A stretch of DNA of 37,015 nt from an uncultured Verrucomicrobiales bacterium (GCA_913058215.1 CAJXQE010000025.1:1-37015), one strand, 5' to 3'. Positions 15,561 to 24,947 are shown, counted from the stretch's first letter. Notes: a model not told the origin generated them from the letters alone. Program-made: numbers and translations.

Positions 15561-16880
15561 TCAGGGTTTGCTTGCCACAAGGACACGCAGTTGGTCTACG
15601 GCCGAGGCGGCGGCAAAATTGAGGATGAGGGTGCGTTGGTCGGCGGCGAGGATGAGGATATCTTTTCCTTCGGACACCGCTTCGTCCGTATCTGATTTTG
15701 GAGCTTCCAATCCACGCGGCAGGCTTCCGTAGTCACCGTTTTCGTGACCGAGCATCGCATCCGATTGGAGGAGTTTTCGACCGCTCGCAATCAGGGCGAG
15801 AATCGGCTGATCAAAAGTGATCTGCCCCTGGACGCGTGGCTTGTCGCCGTCGTATTTTTCCAGCAAGCCCACCGGATCCAGTTGTATGAGGTAGCTCCGG
15901 ACTTCGACGCCGGCAGGAATCTCGGGACCGTCATTTCGTCGAATCCGACGAAACTCGCCGGGATCCGTCAGATCCACTTGAACCGGTTCCGAGGTCCTTG
16001 CATAACGGCGTTCGAGAAAGACGGTGAAGTGTTCGTTGTCCTCGAATTTTCCCGGAACCAGGCCCGGCCCCGGTGAGACAAATCGCATTCTGCCAGTCGT
16101 CTGTAATACTCCCGAAGTGACGGGCCAGGCATTCTCATAGATTGTCGTTTCGAAGGCGCTCGACTCAATACCCGCACCCTGGCGAGCGGAGATTGCTTCA
16201 CCGGCCCGGATTAGCTTTCCTTCGACTTTGACTTCGCCTTCGAACACACACACGTCGGTTGTCTCACCCTCTCTTCGAGAGAGACCAAACGCCGTTCCGA
16301 GGTCGATCACCTCCGCATCCGCTGTGTCGACAGTGAATCCCTTCGCCGATTCCGGAACCTGGAAAGTCGCGATACCTTCATCGAAAAATACATGCATCGC
16401 ATCCCGAAGCTCGAACCGTGCCGGCCCTTCGACCGTCATGGAAGCCCCATGAGAAAAATCGAGCCGAACCAGACCTTCCCCGATTTCGAAGATTTCCCGA
16501 CCTACTTTTCGATCAATTTCGATGGCCGAACCGTCCGGCAAACGCGCTCCCACAGATTGGGCTACGATCGCAAATTCACTCGAGGTTAATAGGAAATGAC
16601 GCAAGATCGTTAGACCAATTAGCGAAATGGCGAGCACGGCGGCAATTCTCCAGCCAATCGCTATGTGGGAAACGGGTGACTTGAAAGAAGTCGCATCGAC
16701 CTCCGTCAGTCGCCCTTCTTCTATCAGTTCACCCGTGAGTTCATCGACCACGCAGGCCCGCGCAAAAGCCGCTGAGTTTTGATCATTCCCGGCGACCCAT
16801 CCAAGGAGTTCACGTGTCTCCTCTTCAGAACTCTCGCCGTGCAAATACCGGCTCAGCTGCTTCTCTCTATCAGCAATCAT
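15561..16880 (-). CDS. FecR-domain membrane regulator (probable anti-sigma partner)
   Basis: The 439-residue protein has a cytoplasmic N-terminus (LSRYLHGESSEEETRELLGWV, typical of FecR-type anti-sigma regions) and one transmembrane helix (about residues 72-94, IGWRIAAVLAISLIGLTILR). A periplasmic FecR domain (about 110-225) is marked by GARLPDGSAIEI, LVRLDFSHGASMTVEGPARF and VIDLGTAFGLSR. The C-terminal half is unassigned. Its ATG lies one base after the stop of the sigma-factor gene, so sensor and sigma factor are made together. By analogy with FecR/FecI it should control the sigma factor in response to a cell-surface or periplasmic signal; whether it acts as activator or anti-sigma is not visible. 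Confidence 0.88.
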   Translation of the reverse strand: MIADREKQLSRYLHGESSEEETRELLGWVAGNDQNSAAFARACVVDELTGELIEEGRLTEVDATSFKSPVSHIAIGWRIAAVLAISLIGLTILRHFLLTSSEFAIVAQSVGARLPDGSAIEIDRKVGREIFEIGEGLVRLDFSHGASMTVEGPARFELRDAMHVFFDEGIATFQVPESAKGFTVDTADAEVIDLGTAFGLSRREGETTDVCVFEGEVKVEGKLIRAGEAISARQGAGIESSAFETTIYENAWPVTSGVLQTTGRMRFVSPGPGLVPGKFEDNEHFTVFLERRYARTSEPVQVDLTDPGEFRRIRRNDGPEIPAGVEVRSYLIQLDPVGLLEKYDGDKPRVQGQITFDQPILALIASGRKLLQSDAMLGHENGDYGSLPRGLEAPKSDTDEAVSEGKDILILAADQRTLILNFAAASAVDQLRVLVASKP

Positions 16881-16881
16881 C

Positions 16882-17418
16882 TTAAGAAGCGTTGGTCACA
16901 GGGTTCATTTTCCGTTCGACGCATTGCCGCAGCCCCACCCGCAACCGGTGCATCAATACCGCCACATGGTTGGGCGTTTTCCCAATGCGTTCGGCGATGG
17001 CAGCTGATTTGAGATCGTCTTCGTATTGCAATGCCAGGATCTGGCGATCTTCGGAAGGAACGCGCTGCATGCATTCTGCGAGCGCTTCTTTCATGTCCTC
17101 CAGTTCAGGTTGAAGCTTCTCAAAAGCTTCGGCCACCCGATCGACTGCCGTTTCGTCTTCGACCGTCACTGGACGACGAAGTTGCTTCCGGAAGTGTGCC
17201 TTCACGACATTGCGAGCTACTCCCAATGCCCATCCGATAAAGGGGCGCTCTGAATCGTATTTGTCGAAGCTGTCGACAATGATCAGAGCCACTTCCTGGA
17301 GAACATCATCCGCGTCGGCACGATTTCGCACGAATGAACGCACGAATCGTCCCACCGCCGGTTGGGCGCGGGTCCATTCGATCGTCAGTCGCTTGAAAGA
17401 ATCTTCTGAGTTGTCCAT
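16882..17418 (-). CDS. ECF RNA polymerase sigma factor, Rhodopirellula/Verrucomicrobium type
   Basis: The 178-residue protein has a sigma-70 region 2 (about 12-75: RFVRSFVRNRADADDVLQEV, then ERPFIGWALGVARNVVKAHF) and a region 4 helix-turn-helix (about 118-168: LPSEDR-type segment VPSEDRQILALQYEDDLKSA, then AAIAERIGKTPNHVAVLMHR). Length and the arrangement with FecR and DUF1592-family genes fit the sigma family expanded in planctomycetes and verrucomicrobia. It is the first gene of a four-gene minus-strand operon running to 11679, so its target probably includes the operon itself. No promoter consensus could be assigned. Confidence 0.93.
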   Translation of the reverse strand: MDNSEDSFKRLTIEWTRAQPAVGRFVRSFVRNRADADDVLQEVALIIVDSFDKYDSERPFIGWALGVARNVVKAHFRKQLRRPVTVEDETAVDRVAEAFEKLQPELEDMKEALAECMQRVPSEDRQILALQYEDDLKSAAIAERIGKTPNHVAVLMHRLRVGLRQCVERKMNPVTNAS

Positions 17419-17801
17419 TCATCTTCGTATTGTCGATTTGTGGTCAACTATTACAAAAAATGACGAAAAATTCTATCCGGGGTATCCACAAATAGATCAG
17501 GGCAAATTCTGTCCGAGAGATTCCTGCGTTTTGTCGGCCATTTCATACCCCAATTTTCGGTGTTGTTTATTCAGTATTAGATCTAAGGCGATGGTATTGT
17601 CCTCTGAGTCGGGTACCTTACTGGAGCTCCCATCTTGATGGAGTTGAATCCGAGTTGATTGTTGAATCTGATCACGGAGTTCCTGAAAATGAAGAAGCTA
17701 TTGAAGAAATTCGACGCATACTTCACTTGCACTTGGATCGCCCGGGGCGATAGCACTCCCGCCGGGATAATCCGGCCCCGGACATTTCACTTGAGTCTAT
17801 G
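17419..17801. other. 383-bp spacer with a terminator-like inverted repeat
   Basis: It lies between the stop of the methyltransferase gene (minus) and the start of the sigma-factor gene (minus). Near 17741-17778, CCGGGGC and GCCCCGG form an interrupted inverted repeat with an internal CCCGCCGGG. This could fold downstream of the methyltransferase gene, but no T-run is present. The sigma-operon promoter must lie at its left part. No gene is seen. Confidence 0.45.
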
Positions 17802-18530
17802 CTAGCCCTCCGGTTTCTCGAAAATCGCGACTAGCTTTCGACCAAACAGCGCTTTGGTCGAATTCTGCATCTTTATATCTTTTCCTTTGCCCCACTTCCT
17901 CGCCGCGTTGAGGCGAATGATAGGAATCATCCAGCCCCAAAATTTTGAGGAGTTCTGCATTTTATCGGTTTCTATCCCGATCAAGTCCAAGCCCACTCCT
18001 TTTAATACATAACGATATCGATCTATTGTGAATGGGGAAATGTGGGGACGGCCATCGGAGAAACCATGCCTACTGAGCGGGCCAAAGGAATAAAAATAGC
18101 CGGTAAAGAGGAAGGAAATCCTCGATTTCAGCGAGAGTATATTCGGAGTTGTAAAAAGCAGGCGACCACCCGGTTTCAATACCCGGGCCGCTTCCTCAAA
18201 CATCGAGAGGTGGTCCTCGATATGCTCAACCAATTCCACCGCGATGATCCCGTCTACCGAATTGTCCTCAAAAGGCCACGGCTTGTTTAGATCCACTTCG
18301 TGGCATGGGACTTCTGTCAGCTTGAATTGCTCGGTATACAATTCGCAGGCTTCGACCTGATATCCCGCATCCAGCAGGCGTTTGGAAAGAGCACCTTCCC
18401 CGGCCCCGATATCGAGAAGTTTAACGTCTTTTCCGGGCTCTAGATATTGTTCGCAAACCCGAACCGCGAAGGCATGGGTTCCGGGAATGGCACGCTCTCG
18501 CAATTGTGGCCCTTTTTCAGTCGATTCCAT
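17802..18530 (-). CDS. Class I SAM-dependent methyltransferase
   Basis: The 242-residue protein has the Rossmann-fold motif I LLDIGAGEGALS (residues 38-49), motif II VEACELY, the post-II block DNSVDGIIAVELVEHIEDH and motif III RVLKPGGRLLFTTPN. This pattern is that of the Methyltransf_11/UbiG-like group. C-terminal aromatic and hydrophobic segments (LFTGYFYSFGP) may cap the substrate site. The substrate is unknown; the TPR-CHAT gene lies upstream on the opposite strand and a glycan cluster follows, so sugar or lipid methylation is possible. The divergent spacer to the TPR-CHAT gene is about 200 bases and could hold both promoters. Confidence 0.88.
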   Translation of the reverse strand: MESTEKGPQLRERAIPGTHAFAVRVCEQYLEPGKDVKLLDIGAGEGALSKRLLDAGYQVEACELYTEQFKLTEVPCHEVDLNKPWPFEDNSVDGIIAVELVEHIEDHLSMFEEAARVLKPGGRLLFTTPNILSLKSRISFLFTGYFYSFGPLSRHGFSDGRPHISPFTIDRYRYVLKGVGLDLIGIETDKMQNSSKFWGWMIPIIRLNAARKWGKGKDIKMQNSTKALFGRKLVAIFEKPEG

Positions 18531-18730
18531 TTAGGTGATCTTAAGTATGAAATGGCGATGGTCAAAGTTTTTGAAGAGCGTAAAAAATCTTCAATGCCAA
18601 TTGCAGTGGTCTTGAACTAGAACCTGTTCGTCTCCAGCTTGAAAATTGCTACCTCACCACTTCGACAAAGCAGCAGTCCGGGAATGATTGTTTTCTTGTG
18701 ACAGCCCCCTCCAACTGGTACTCTCGGTTT

Positions 18731-21700
18731 ATGAAAGATCGGCCAACCTTGATCGCTGGATGCATATTTTGGCTCATCGTTCATTCATCACTGGCCATCT
18801 CTCAGGACAAAGATTCCATCACCCGGATTCGGGAACCCCTTTTTCAATCCTGGCAGCTAGCCGTCAAGAATAAGGAATACGAAACCGCCGCGACCCGGCA
18901 GGCGGAGTTACTCCCGCTGGAACGGCAGCTTTTCCAACTTGCCCAATCCGATGCAAGTATGGATGAGAAAGTCTACGCAGGCAGTTTCATTTATGCCTTG
19001 AATGGAGTCGCTTCCCGCCTCAGCCAAAACCATCAGCACGGGGAGGCCTCTTCTTTATACAAGGAAGCCTATCAGGTGATGCAGAAGTTTCTGTCCGAGG
19101 GAAACTGGCAACTGACTGACAGCCGTCTCCTCCATGAGAAGGAACAACGCAAAGCGACGATGACTCGCCAACAACTCTCCCGCCTGCAACAAGCTGATGA
19201 AGCGATGCAGCAGGTCGCGGCGCTCTATAAACAGGGCAAGCTGAAAGAAGCCGTTCCCCTCGCTCAATCATCCCTCGTGGCGCGACGTGAATTGCTCGGT
19301 GAAGAATTCACCGACACCGTGGCGTGTCTTGCCTACCTGGGATTGATTCACAAGTATCTCAAAAACTTCGATGAGGCGGAGAACGTTTATCGGGAGGCAT
19401 TCCGGATTTGTGAGGAACATCTCGGCTATCATTCCAACACCGCAAAAATGTGTACCAACCTCGGGAAACTCTATCAGGAGACCCGGGACTTTGTTGAGGC
19501 AGAACCTCTCCTGCGTCGGGCACATGAAATCAAAAAATCCCTTAAAGGAGCCGCCCACATTGACACCACCGCGAGTCTGAATGCTCTGGCCGAATTGTAT
19601 GATGTGATTGGAGACCGGGATCGCCGGGAACAAACCCTTCTGGAACTCCTTCCGCTTCGAAAGCAGGCGATGGGAGAAGACCACGTCTCCCTTGCGGCAA
19701 TTCACTCCAACCTGGGTCTTCTCTACAAAAAGAAGGGACAGTTCGATCGCTCCGAAGCACACTTTCTCGATTCGATTGCGATCTGGGAAAGGCGGGGCAC
19801 TTCGGACGATCCCAAAGCAGCCTTCAGTTCAACCCTCAATAATCTCGGAGAGTTGTATCGGGCAATGGGAGAATTCGCCAAAGCGGAAGCCATTATTCTG
19901 AGAGCGATCGACGACAAGAAACAAAAGCTCGGTGACGCCCATTCCGATACGGCGATCGTGATCAACAATCTGGGCAATGTCTATTTTGAACAAGGGGAAT
20001 ACGAAAAGGCCGAGGCAAGTTACCAAAAGGCTTTCGGTATAAAATCTCCCTCCGGGTCCTCTTCGGTCCCTTCGTCGGCAACGGCGCTCGATAATCTTGG
20101 TTCGATTTATTATGTGAAGCAGGAATACCCGAAAGCGGCCGACTTTTATAAGAAAGCTTATGATATTCGAAGAAAGCACTTAGGAGATCACCTCGACACT
20201 GCGAGAAGTCTGAACAATCTGGGGCTGATCTACAGTGCTACCAATTCGAAGGAGAAAGCGATTTCATACCTTGATGAATCCTGTCAAATGATGGAGCGCC
20301 TCTACGGCAAGGCTCATCCACAGCGTATCTTCTTTCTCAACAATCTTGCCCGGATTAAACGAACGGCCGGCCACAGAAAAGAAGCCCTGCTATCACTCAA
20401 CGATTGTCGACGTGCGACGCACAGCCATATCTCCCGGGTCTTGCCCGGATTGCCTGAAGGTCGACAGCTTCAGTTCCTCCAATCGCGCGACCGGCCCTCA
20501 CTCGATTTCGGATTGTCGATGGTGCTGGCTTCCACGACACCCTCCCCCTTTGAGATCAATACCTCGGCCGAATGGATTCTCAACGGTAAAGCAACCGCCC
20601 TGGAAGCTATCGCGAAACGAAACCGTCCGGGTTCGGGAAAGGGAAGTGAAGAAGCTCACCAACTGGAACTGACCCGTACCCGACTGGCTACGCTTTCACT
20701 GAAGAAACCACCTGAACTCAGTGCTACCGATTACCGGAAGCAAATTTCCGATCTAAGGGACAGCGAATCCCGACTCGCCGCCAAAATCGGGATGGAACTG
20801 GCTCTCACTTCCTCGACATGGATCCCCCTTGAAGCGATCAGGGAGGAATTGCCCGCGAATGCAGTGTTGATCGAACTGGTGAGATTTCAGAAGCAATCCT
20901 TCAACAGTTCGAAGGCGGAAGTGCCCCACTACGCGGCCTGGATCATCCGGAAAGAAGGTGCGGTTTCCCTTGTGGATCTCGGACCAGCCAAGGCGGTGGA
21001 GGATTCCATTTCAGCACTTGGTAAAGAACTCTCCAGAAGCCCGGAAAGGATGGCGGAAGTGAACGAAGAAGAAGCCTACAGAGAATTAGCCGTGGCTTCG
21101 ACCCGGGTTTCCGAACGATGCCTGCTCCCTCTGCTCCCGGAAATCAAAGACGCTTCCCGTCTCATCATCAGTCCGGATTCCAATTTGTGGTTGATCCCCT
21201 GGGCAATACTGCCCCTCTCAGACGGAAGCTTCGCCGTTGAGAAATTTGAGATTGATTTGCTCATCAGCGGAAGAAATCTGGTTCGCCGGGAAAGTATTGA
21301 AGTAACGACATCCCCTCCAGCCGTGTTCGCGGATCCGGACTTCGATCTCTCTGTGAAAGCCACTAAGGAGGCGCCTCAAGGATTGGTCAAAAACCGGGGA
21401 GCCGCTGCAACTCTTCCGAACTTCTTCCGGCTGCCGGGAACCGCCCGGGAAGCCCAGTCAATCCTCCCATCTCTCCAGGGTTTTTCCTCGGGCAATCCGG
21501 TCGCTTTCCTTGGCGACGGAGCAAGGGAGTCAAGCTTCAAATCCCTATCCAACCCCGGATTACTTGTTTTCAGCACACACGGATTCTTCCAGGCCGTGGA
21601 CCCGAATAATTCTGTAAGCAGTACCAGAGCTTCCCTTCCCTTTTCCCGCGAAGATTCCGACGAAGATCACACCGAATTTATATCCAATCCGCTACTCCGC

Positions 21701-22099
21701 TGCGGGTTGGCTCTGGCGGGCTGCAACAAAGCGGGGGAGAATGGCGAAGACGGGATTCTCACAGGTTTGGAGATTACCTCCCGCGACTTGCGCGGAACTT
21801 CGCTCGTCGTTCTCAGCGCCTGTGAGACAGGGCTGGGCGAAGTTCGCAATGGCGAAGGAGTCGCCGGGCTCCGCCAGGCCTTTCAGATCGCCGGAGCCGG
21901 GAATGTTCTTTCCACCCTCTGGCAGATACCCGACGAAGAAACGGCTGACCTGATGAGCCGATTCTTCGAAGAGCTTTCACAGGGCGCTTCAGTCCCGGCA
22001 TCGCTCCGCAAGGCGCAGACCGCACAAATTGTAGACCGCAGGGAAAAGCACGGAGCGGCGCATCCCATCTTCTGGGGGGCATTTACGACGACGAGATAG
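18731..22099 (+). CDS. TPR-repeat protein with C-terminal CHAT protease domain
   Basis: The 1122-residue protein starts at the ATG at 18731. An upstream GTG at 18698 would add 11 residues before the hydrophobic signal (LIAGCIFWLIVHSSLAIS), so the ATG is preferred. Residues about 170-590 are tandem tetratricopeptide repeats (for example AACLAYLGLIHKYLKNFDEA-like units and ALDNLGSIYYVKQEYPKAAD), mostly of the kinesin-light-chain type. From about residue 750 a CHAT (caspase-like) domain carries the His in FSTHGF (about 950) and the Cys in LSACETGLGE (about 1031), then AGAGNVLSTLWQIPDEET. In other bacteria CHAT domains are proteases activated by TPR or partner proteins, sometimes in defence (craspase, gasdermin systems). 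No gasdermin, Cas or effector gene is adjacent, and the signal peptide suggests export. Confidence 0.9.
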   Translation: MKDRPTLIAGCIFWLIVHSSLAISQDKDSITRIREPLFQSWQLAVKNKEYETAATRQAELLPLERQLFQLAQSDASMDEKVYAGSFIYALNGVASRLSQNHQHGEASSLYKEAYQVMQKFLSEGNWQLTDSRLLHEKEQRKATMTRQQLSRLQQADEAMQQVAALYKQGKLKEAVPLAQSSLVARRELLGEEFTDTVACLAYLGLIHKYLKNFDEAENVYREAFRICEEHLGYHSNTAKMCTNLGKLYQETRDFVEAEPLLRRAHEIKKSLKGAAHIDTTASLNALAELYDVIGDRDRREQTLLELLPLRKQAMGEDHVSLAAIHSNLGLLYKKKGQFDRSEAHFLDSIAIWERRGTSDDPKAAFSSTLNNLGELYRAMGEFAKAEAIILRAIDDKKQKLGDAHSDTAIVINNLGNVYFEQGEYEKAEASYQKAFGIKSPSGSSSVPSSATALDNLGSIYYVKQEYPKAADFYKKAYDIRRKHLGDHLDTARSLNNLGLIYSATNSKEKAISYLDESCQMMERLYGKAHPQRIFFLNNLARIKRTAGHRKEALLSLNDCRRATHSHISRVLPGLPEGRQLQFLQSRDRPSLDFGLSMVLASTTPSPFEINTSAEWILNGKATALEAIAKRNRPGSGKGSEEAHQLELTRTRLATLSLKKPPELSATDYRKQISDLRDSESRLAAKIGMELALTSSTWIPLEAIREELPANAVLIELVRFQKQSFNSSKAEVPHYAAWIIRKEGAVSLVDLGPAKAVEDSISALGKELSRSPERMAEVNEEEAYRELAVASTRVSERCLLPLLPEIKDASRLIISPDSNLWLIPWAILPLSDGSFAVEKFEIDLLISGRNLVRRESIEVTTSPPAVFADPDFDLSVKATKEAPQGLVKNRGAAATLPNFFRLPGTAREAQSILPSLQGFSSGNPVAFLGDGARESSFKSLSNPGLLVFSTHGFFQAVDPNNSVSSTRASLPFSREDSDEDHTEFISNPLLRCGLALAGCNKAGENGEDGILTGLEITSRDLRGTSLVVLSACETGLGEVRNGEGVAGLRQAFQIAGAGNVLSTLWQIPDEETADLMSRFFEELSQGASVPASLRKAQTAQIVDRREKHGAAHPIFWGAFTTTR

Positions 22100-22151
22100 A
22101 GGGCTCTCCAAGTAGAATTGAAACCGGAGACTATGGTTCCTTGGAGGCCTC
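22099..22151. terminator. Candidate bidirectional terminator
   Basis: GAGGGCTCTCCAAG (22099-22112) pairs imperfectly with CCTTGGAGGCCTC (22139-22151) between the convergent TPR-CHAT and FkbM genes. There is no clear T-run. Confidence 0.4.
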
Positions 22152-22161
22152 GCCTCGCTAT

Positions 22162-22977
22162 TCATTCGCCCCCCGGAAAACCAATAAGGTCATAGCGACG
22201 CCAATCATTGGTGTTTTCGCTGACTAATTCGGGTCCTTTCTCCAGCGGTTCACCTTCTATTTTAAAGGTGTCGTAATTTCGATCTTTGAAGAACGCAAGG
22301 ATCTCGGCGCGATACTCGATGCTGGTTTTGCTAAAGACTTCCGCTTTAATGACGGGGCGATATCTATCAATGACATTGGCCAGTGCTTTCAATATAGATA
22401 AATCGTACCCCTCAGCATCGATCTTGATAAATTTCAATTTGGGCAGCCACTCTTTGAAATCCTCCTTCAGTTCTTTTTCGAGGTCGACTCCAAAGACCTC
22501 CTGCTTAAAGGCATGACCATGCTTCATCAAAGGAATATTTTCGTGGCGTCCGCCATTACAAAAACCAGAATCAGAATATTCGAATTCGATAAACATTTCC
22601 CCGGATGTGGCGGCCCCGAGAATTGGTGTGATATTGGTGAGTTCTCTATTTGCCCGGACGTTTTTTTCGAGAACGTGATAGACGTAAGAATTCGGCTCAA
22701 GGGCAAGGACCTTTCCTGCTTTCCCTGCAGCGACCGCTATCGGTAGTGTCGCATCACCGGTGTGAGCTCCGATATCGATACAAAAGTCGCCTTCCTTGAT
22801 CACGTCCCTATAGGCATCGACTAAATCCTGAGGAATCGATTTCTCTCTCTCGAACGGATGTTGCCATCGATAGTATTTGAGAGTTCCTACATCAAGCACA
22901 TGCTCAGATAATTTATAGGGATAATGCCTGGGCTTCGATCGAAATCCCAGGATTTGAAAAAAGTTTCTCGGTTTCAT
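22162..22977 (-). CDS. FkbM-family methyltransferase
   Basis: The 271-residue protein has motif I FCIDIGAHTGDATLPIAVA (residues 65-83), the acidic motif VLALEPNSYVYHVLEKNV, a central GFCNGGRHEN segment and the FkbM block KLKFIKIDAEGYDLSILKAL, with the C-terminal RYRPVIKAEV. These are clear FkbM features; members O-methylate sugars or polyketides using SAM. It follows the sulfotransferase gene by 54 bases on the same strand, which suggests a three-gene unit with the glycosyltransferase for building and capping a surface glycan. The donor is SAM; the acceptor is not known. Confidence 0.9.
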   Translation of the reverse strand: MKPRNFFQILGFRSKPRHYPYKLSEHVLDVGTLKYYRWQHPFEREKSIPQDLVDAYRDVIKEGDFCIDIGAHTGDATLPIAVAAGKAGKVLALEPNSYVYHVLEKNVRANRELTNITPILGAATSGEMFIEFEYSDSGFCNGGRHENIPLMKHGHAFKQEVFGVDLEKELKEDFKEWLPKLKFIKIDAEGYDLSILKALANVIDRYRPVIKAEVFSKTSIEYRAEILAFFKDRNYDTFKIEGEPLEKGPELVSENTNDWRRYDLIGFPGGE

Positions 22978-23031
22978 TGATGATTGGACCGGCTGATAAA
23001 CTAAAACCTATCTTCAATACTCTGATAATGC

Positions 23032-23832
23032 TCAAATGTAACCGTACGCCTTCAGGCTATCGCCGATCACATCGATCACTTCCGATACCTGTTTCGGATC
23101 ATTTTCCCGGTGTTGCCGGGCCTTTGAGGTATCGAGTTCATTTGTCAGAAATTCGTCGCAGGCTTCCGTCATCTCAAGGCCCAGAAACTCGGTGAGCTGG
23201 GCGACTGATTCCCGAGGCGTTCTGAGGATATCTTCAAATCGGAAATCGATCACACTCCCTTCTGGCAGGGTTTCCGCAAAAGCTGCCCATGCGTTCACCT
23301 GGTATTCCCAGGAAAGCGCAGCCTGAATATGGTGCGGCTTGTCCATCGCTCCGAGATGACTCAGGAGGACCTTGCCCAGCTTGCGATTTGGGTCATCGGT
23401 GAGGTGTTTTTTAAACGCCAGATCTCTCCCGTCCCGCAAGAGGTGAATATAGCGAGCCTTCGGAAACGTATCCCGGACATAAGGTCCGATGAGATAGGTT
23501 TCGGGAAATTTCCAGCCCCAGACCTCTCTCGAATCGAGGCCCTGATAATATTTAGATACAGCCCGATCAAAGCGGTTTTGCAACCACGATTTCCGCTCAT
23601 TTGTGAAATTGCAATCAATATCGTGGGTCGCCACCTTCTTGATCGTTCGAGTGAATTTCAGATCCGTCGTATCGCCTGTTTTCAGTTCCCCGGTCGCCCC
23701 GACATTGACCCCGAGGCACTCGCAGATCCTGGTCATCACACGGGTACCGGAGTGCCCACGCCCCATAATGATCACGACCTCTTCTCCAGCGAGGAACTTT
23801 TTATGTTTTTCTGCCAATGGAAGCCACCACAT
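23032..23832 (-). CDS. Sulfotransferase family protein
   Basis: The 266-residue protein has the 5'-phosphosulfate loop IIMGRGHSGTRVM (residues 21-33) and the 3'-phosphate-binding block RYIHLLRDGRDLAFKK (127-142), the two PAPS-binding motifs of sulfotransferases. A C-terminal segment LRTPRESVAQLTEFLGLE is the usual family ending. It should transfer sulfate from PAPS to a carbohydrate or other hydroxyl. It sits between a glycosyltransferase gene (41-base gap) and an FkbM methyltransferase gene (54-base gap), so a sulfated, methylated surface glycan is the natural inference. No PAPS-synthesis genes are in the window. Confidence 0.9.
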   Translation of the reverse strand: MWWLPLAEKHKKFLAGEEVVIIMGRGHSGTRVMTRICECLGVNVGATGELKTGDTTDLKFTRTIKKVATHDIDCNFTNERKSWLQNRFDRAVSKYYQGLDSREVWGWKFPETYLIGPYVRDTFPKARYIHLLRDGRDLAFKKHLTDDPNRKLGKVLLSHLGAMDKPHHIQAALSWEYQVNAWAAFAETLPEGSVIDFRFEDILRTPRESVAQLTEFLGLEMTEACDEFLTNELDTSKARQHRENDPKQVSEVIDVIGDSLKAYGYI

Positions 23833-23873
23833 GGCGAGATTATGTCGAAACTATCGATGCAGTCAACAGACTA

Positions 23874-24947
23874 CTAAAGATACTTCCCGATAAAATATTC
23901 GGAATTCCACACGTATCTTTCCGATGTCTTAAGGGCCGCCATTGAGGATCGCTTTCTAGTTTCCGGGTCCATCGCCAGTTGAACCATCGCAGCTACAAGC
24001 TCGGCCTCGTTCTCGGCTGTAATACCGCCGCCATCTTCGAGTTTCTCTACCAAAACATCCACATCTGAAGTGATCTGGGGCAATCCACATAGCATTCCCT
24101 GCACCATTGCCTGACAAAACGTTTCCATCATCTGGCCATCGATTTCGCGCGAAAGACACAGCATGACATCGAGGCTGCGGAGGTAATCTCCAACTTCGTC
24201 ACGATCGATCCAATCATAAATAAAAATCCGGGAGTCCTCTTCAGCTTCCGGTTTTTCTTTTGTATAGGCGGCAAGGTGTAATTCCGCTTTTCCAGCGACT
24301 TGGGAAGGGAGTTTCTTAAAAGCGGCGATCGCGGTATCCGAACCCTTCCAATCACTACTCAGATCACCTAGCATCCCAAAACGAATTGTCCCGTCGGGCG
24401 GCCTGTGTTCGGGCGGGTAGAACTGATCGGTATTAAGTATACCGTAATAGACATCCATGACCGCAAAGCCCTTTGCTTCAAATGACTTTGATATCCTCGT
24501 ATTGATGCTCACGACAACCGTGTCGCTCTTCAGACTCTTTACGAAATAGTTTCCCGGGACTTTATGAGCCAAAAGCACCGTCTTCTCCACCATTTTATGG
24601 AACTGAATAAAGCGATAGGGAATAAGGATTCCATCCCCCACATTCGCGAGAAATAGAGTATCGTATTTCTCTTTCCGTATCTGCCAAAGCGGCGCCAGGC
24701 TCCCCAGGTTTTTACCGCCGAATTTCGAGGTAAACAGAATCTTCAGATTTCCTTTATCGGGTAGCTCCCTGGCCATCGTAGCCTTCCAACCGGGGTGGAT
24801 AATCAGAGTCACCTCATGGCCTGCATTGATCAAATCCTTCAGAAAGAAGACATTAAAAACCTCGACACCGCGAAGCCGGTCTTCCTTCAGGGGCTTGGTC
24901 AGCACCTTGTCGAGGAATAGGATTTTTTTCGGTTCCCGGTCAGGCAT
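23874..24947 (-). CDS. Glycosyltransferase family 4-like (GT-B)
   Basis: The 357-residue protein has a GT-B layout: an N-terminal acceptor domain (RGVEVFNVFFLKDLINAGHE, then VTLIIHPGWKATMAREL) and a C-terminal donor domain (FGMLGDLSSDWKGSDTAIAA, DVMLCLSREIDGQMMETF). The donor-site segment METFCQAMVQGMLCGLPQIT corresponds to the GT4 E-x7-E motif, but the second Glu is replaced by Gln, which is notable. It likely adds a sugar from a nucleotide-sugar donor. It is first in the minus-strand unit with the sulfotransferase and FkbM genes. Specificity cannot be read from the sequence. Confidence 0.82.
   Translation of the reverse strand: MPDREPKKILFLDKVLTKPLKEDRLRGVEVFNVFFLKDLINAGHEVTLIIHPGWKATMARELPDKGNLKILFTSKFGGKNLGSLAPLWQIRKEKYDTLFLANVGDGILIPYRFIQFHKMVEKTVLLAHKVPGNYFVKSLKSDTVVVSINTRISKSFEAKGFAVMDVYYGILNTDQFYPPEHRPPDGTIRFGMLGDLSSDWKGSDTAIAAFKKLPSQVAGKAELHLAAYTKEKPEAEEDSRIFIYDWIDRDEVGDYLRSLDVMLCLSREIDGQMMETFCQAMVQGMLCGLPQITSDVDVLVEKLEDGGGITAENEAELVAAMVQLAMDPETRKRSSMAALKTSERYVWNSEYFIGKYL

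Noticed and set aside
18698..18730. GTG start for the TPR-CHAT gene
   Set aside because: It would place eleven polar residues before the signal-like segment; the ATG at 18731 gives a normal signal peptide.
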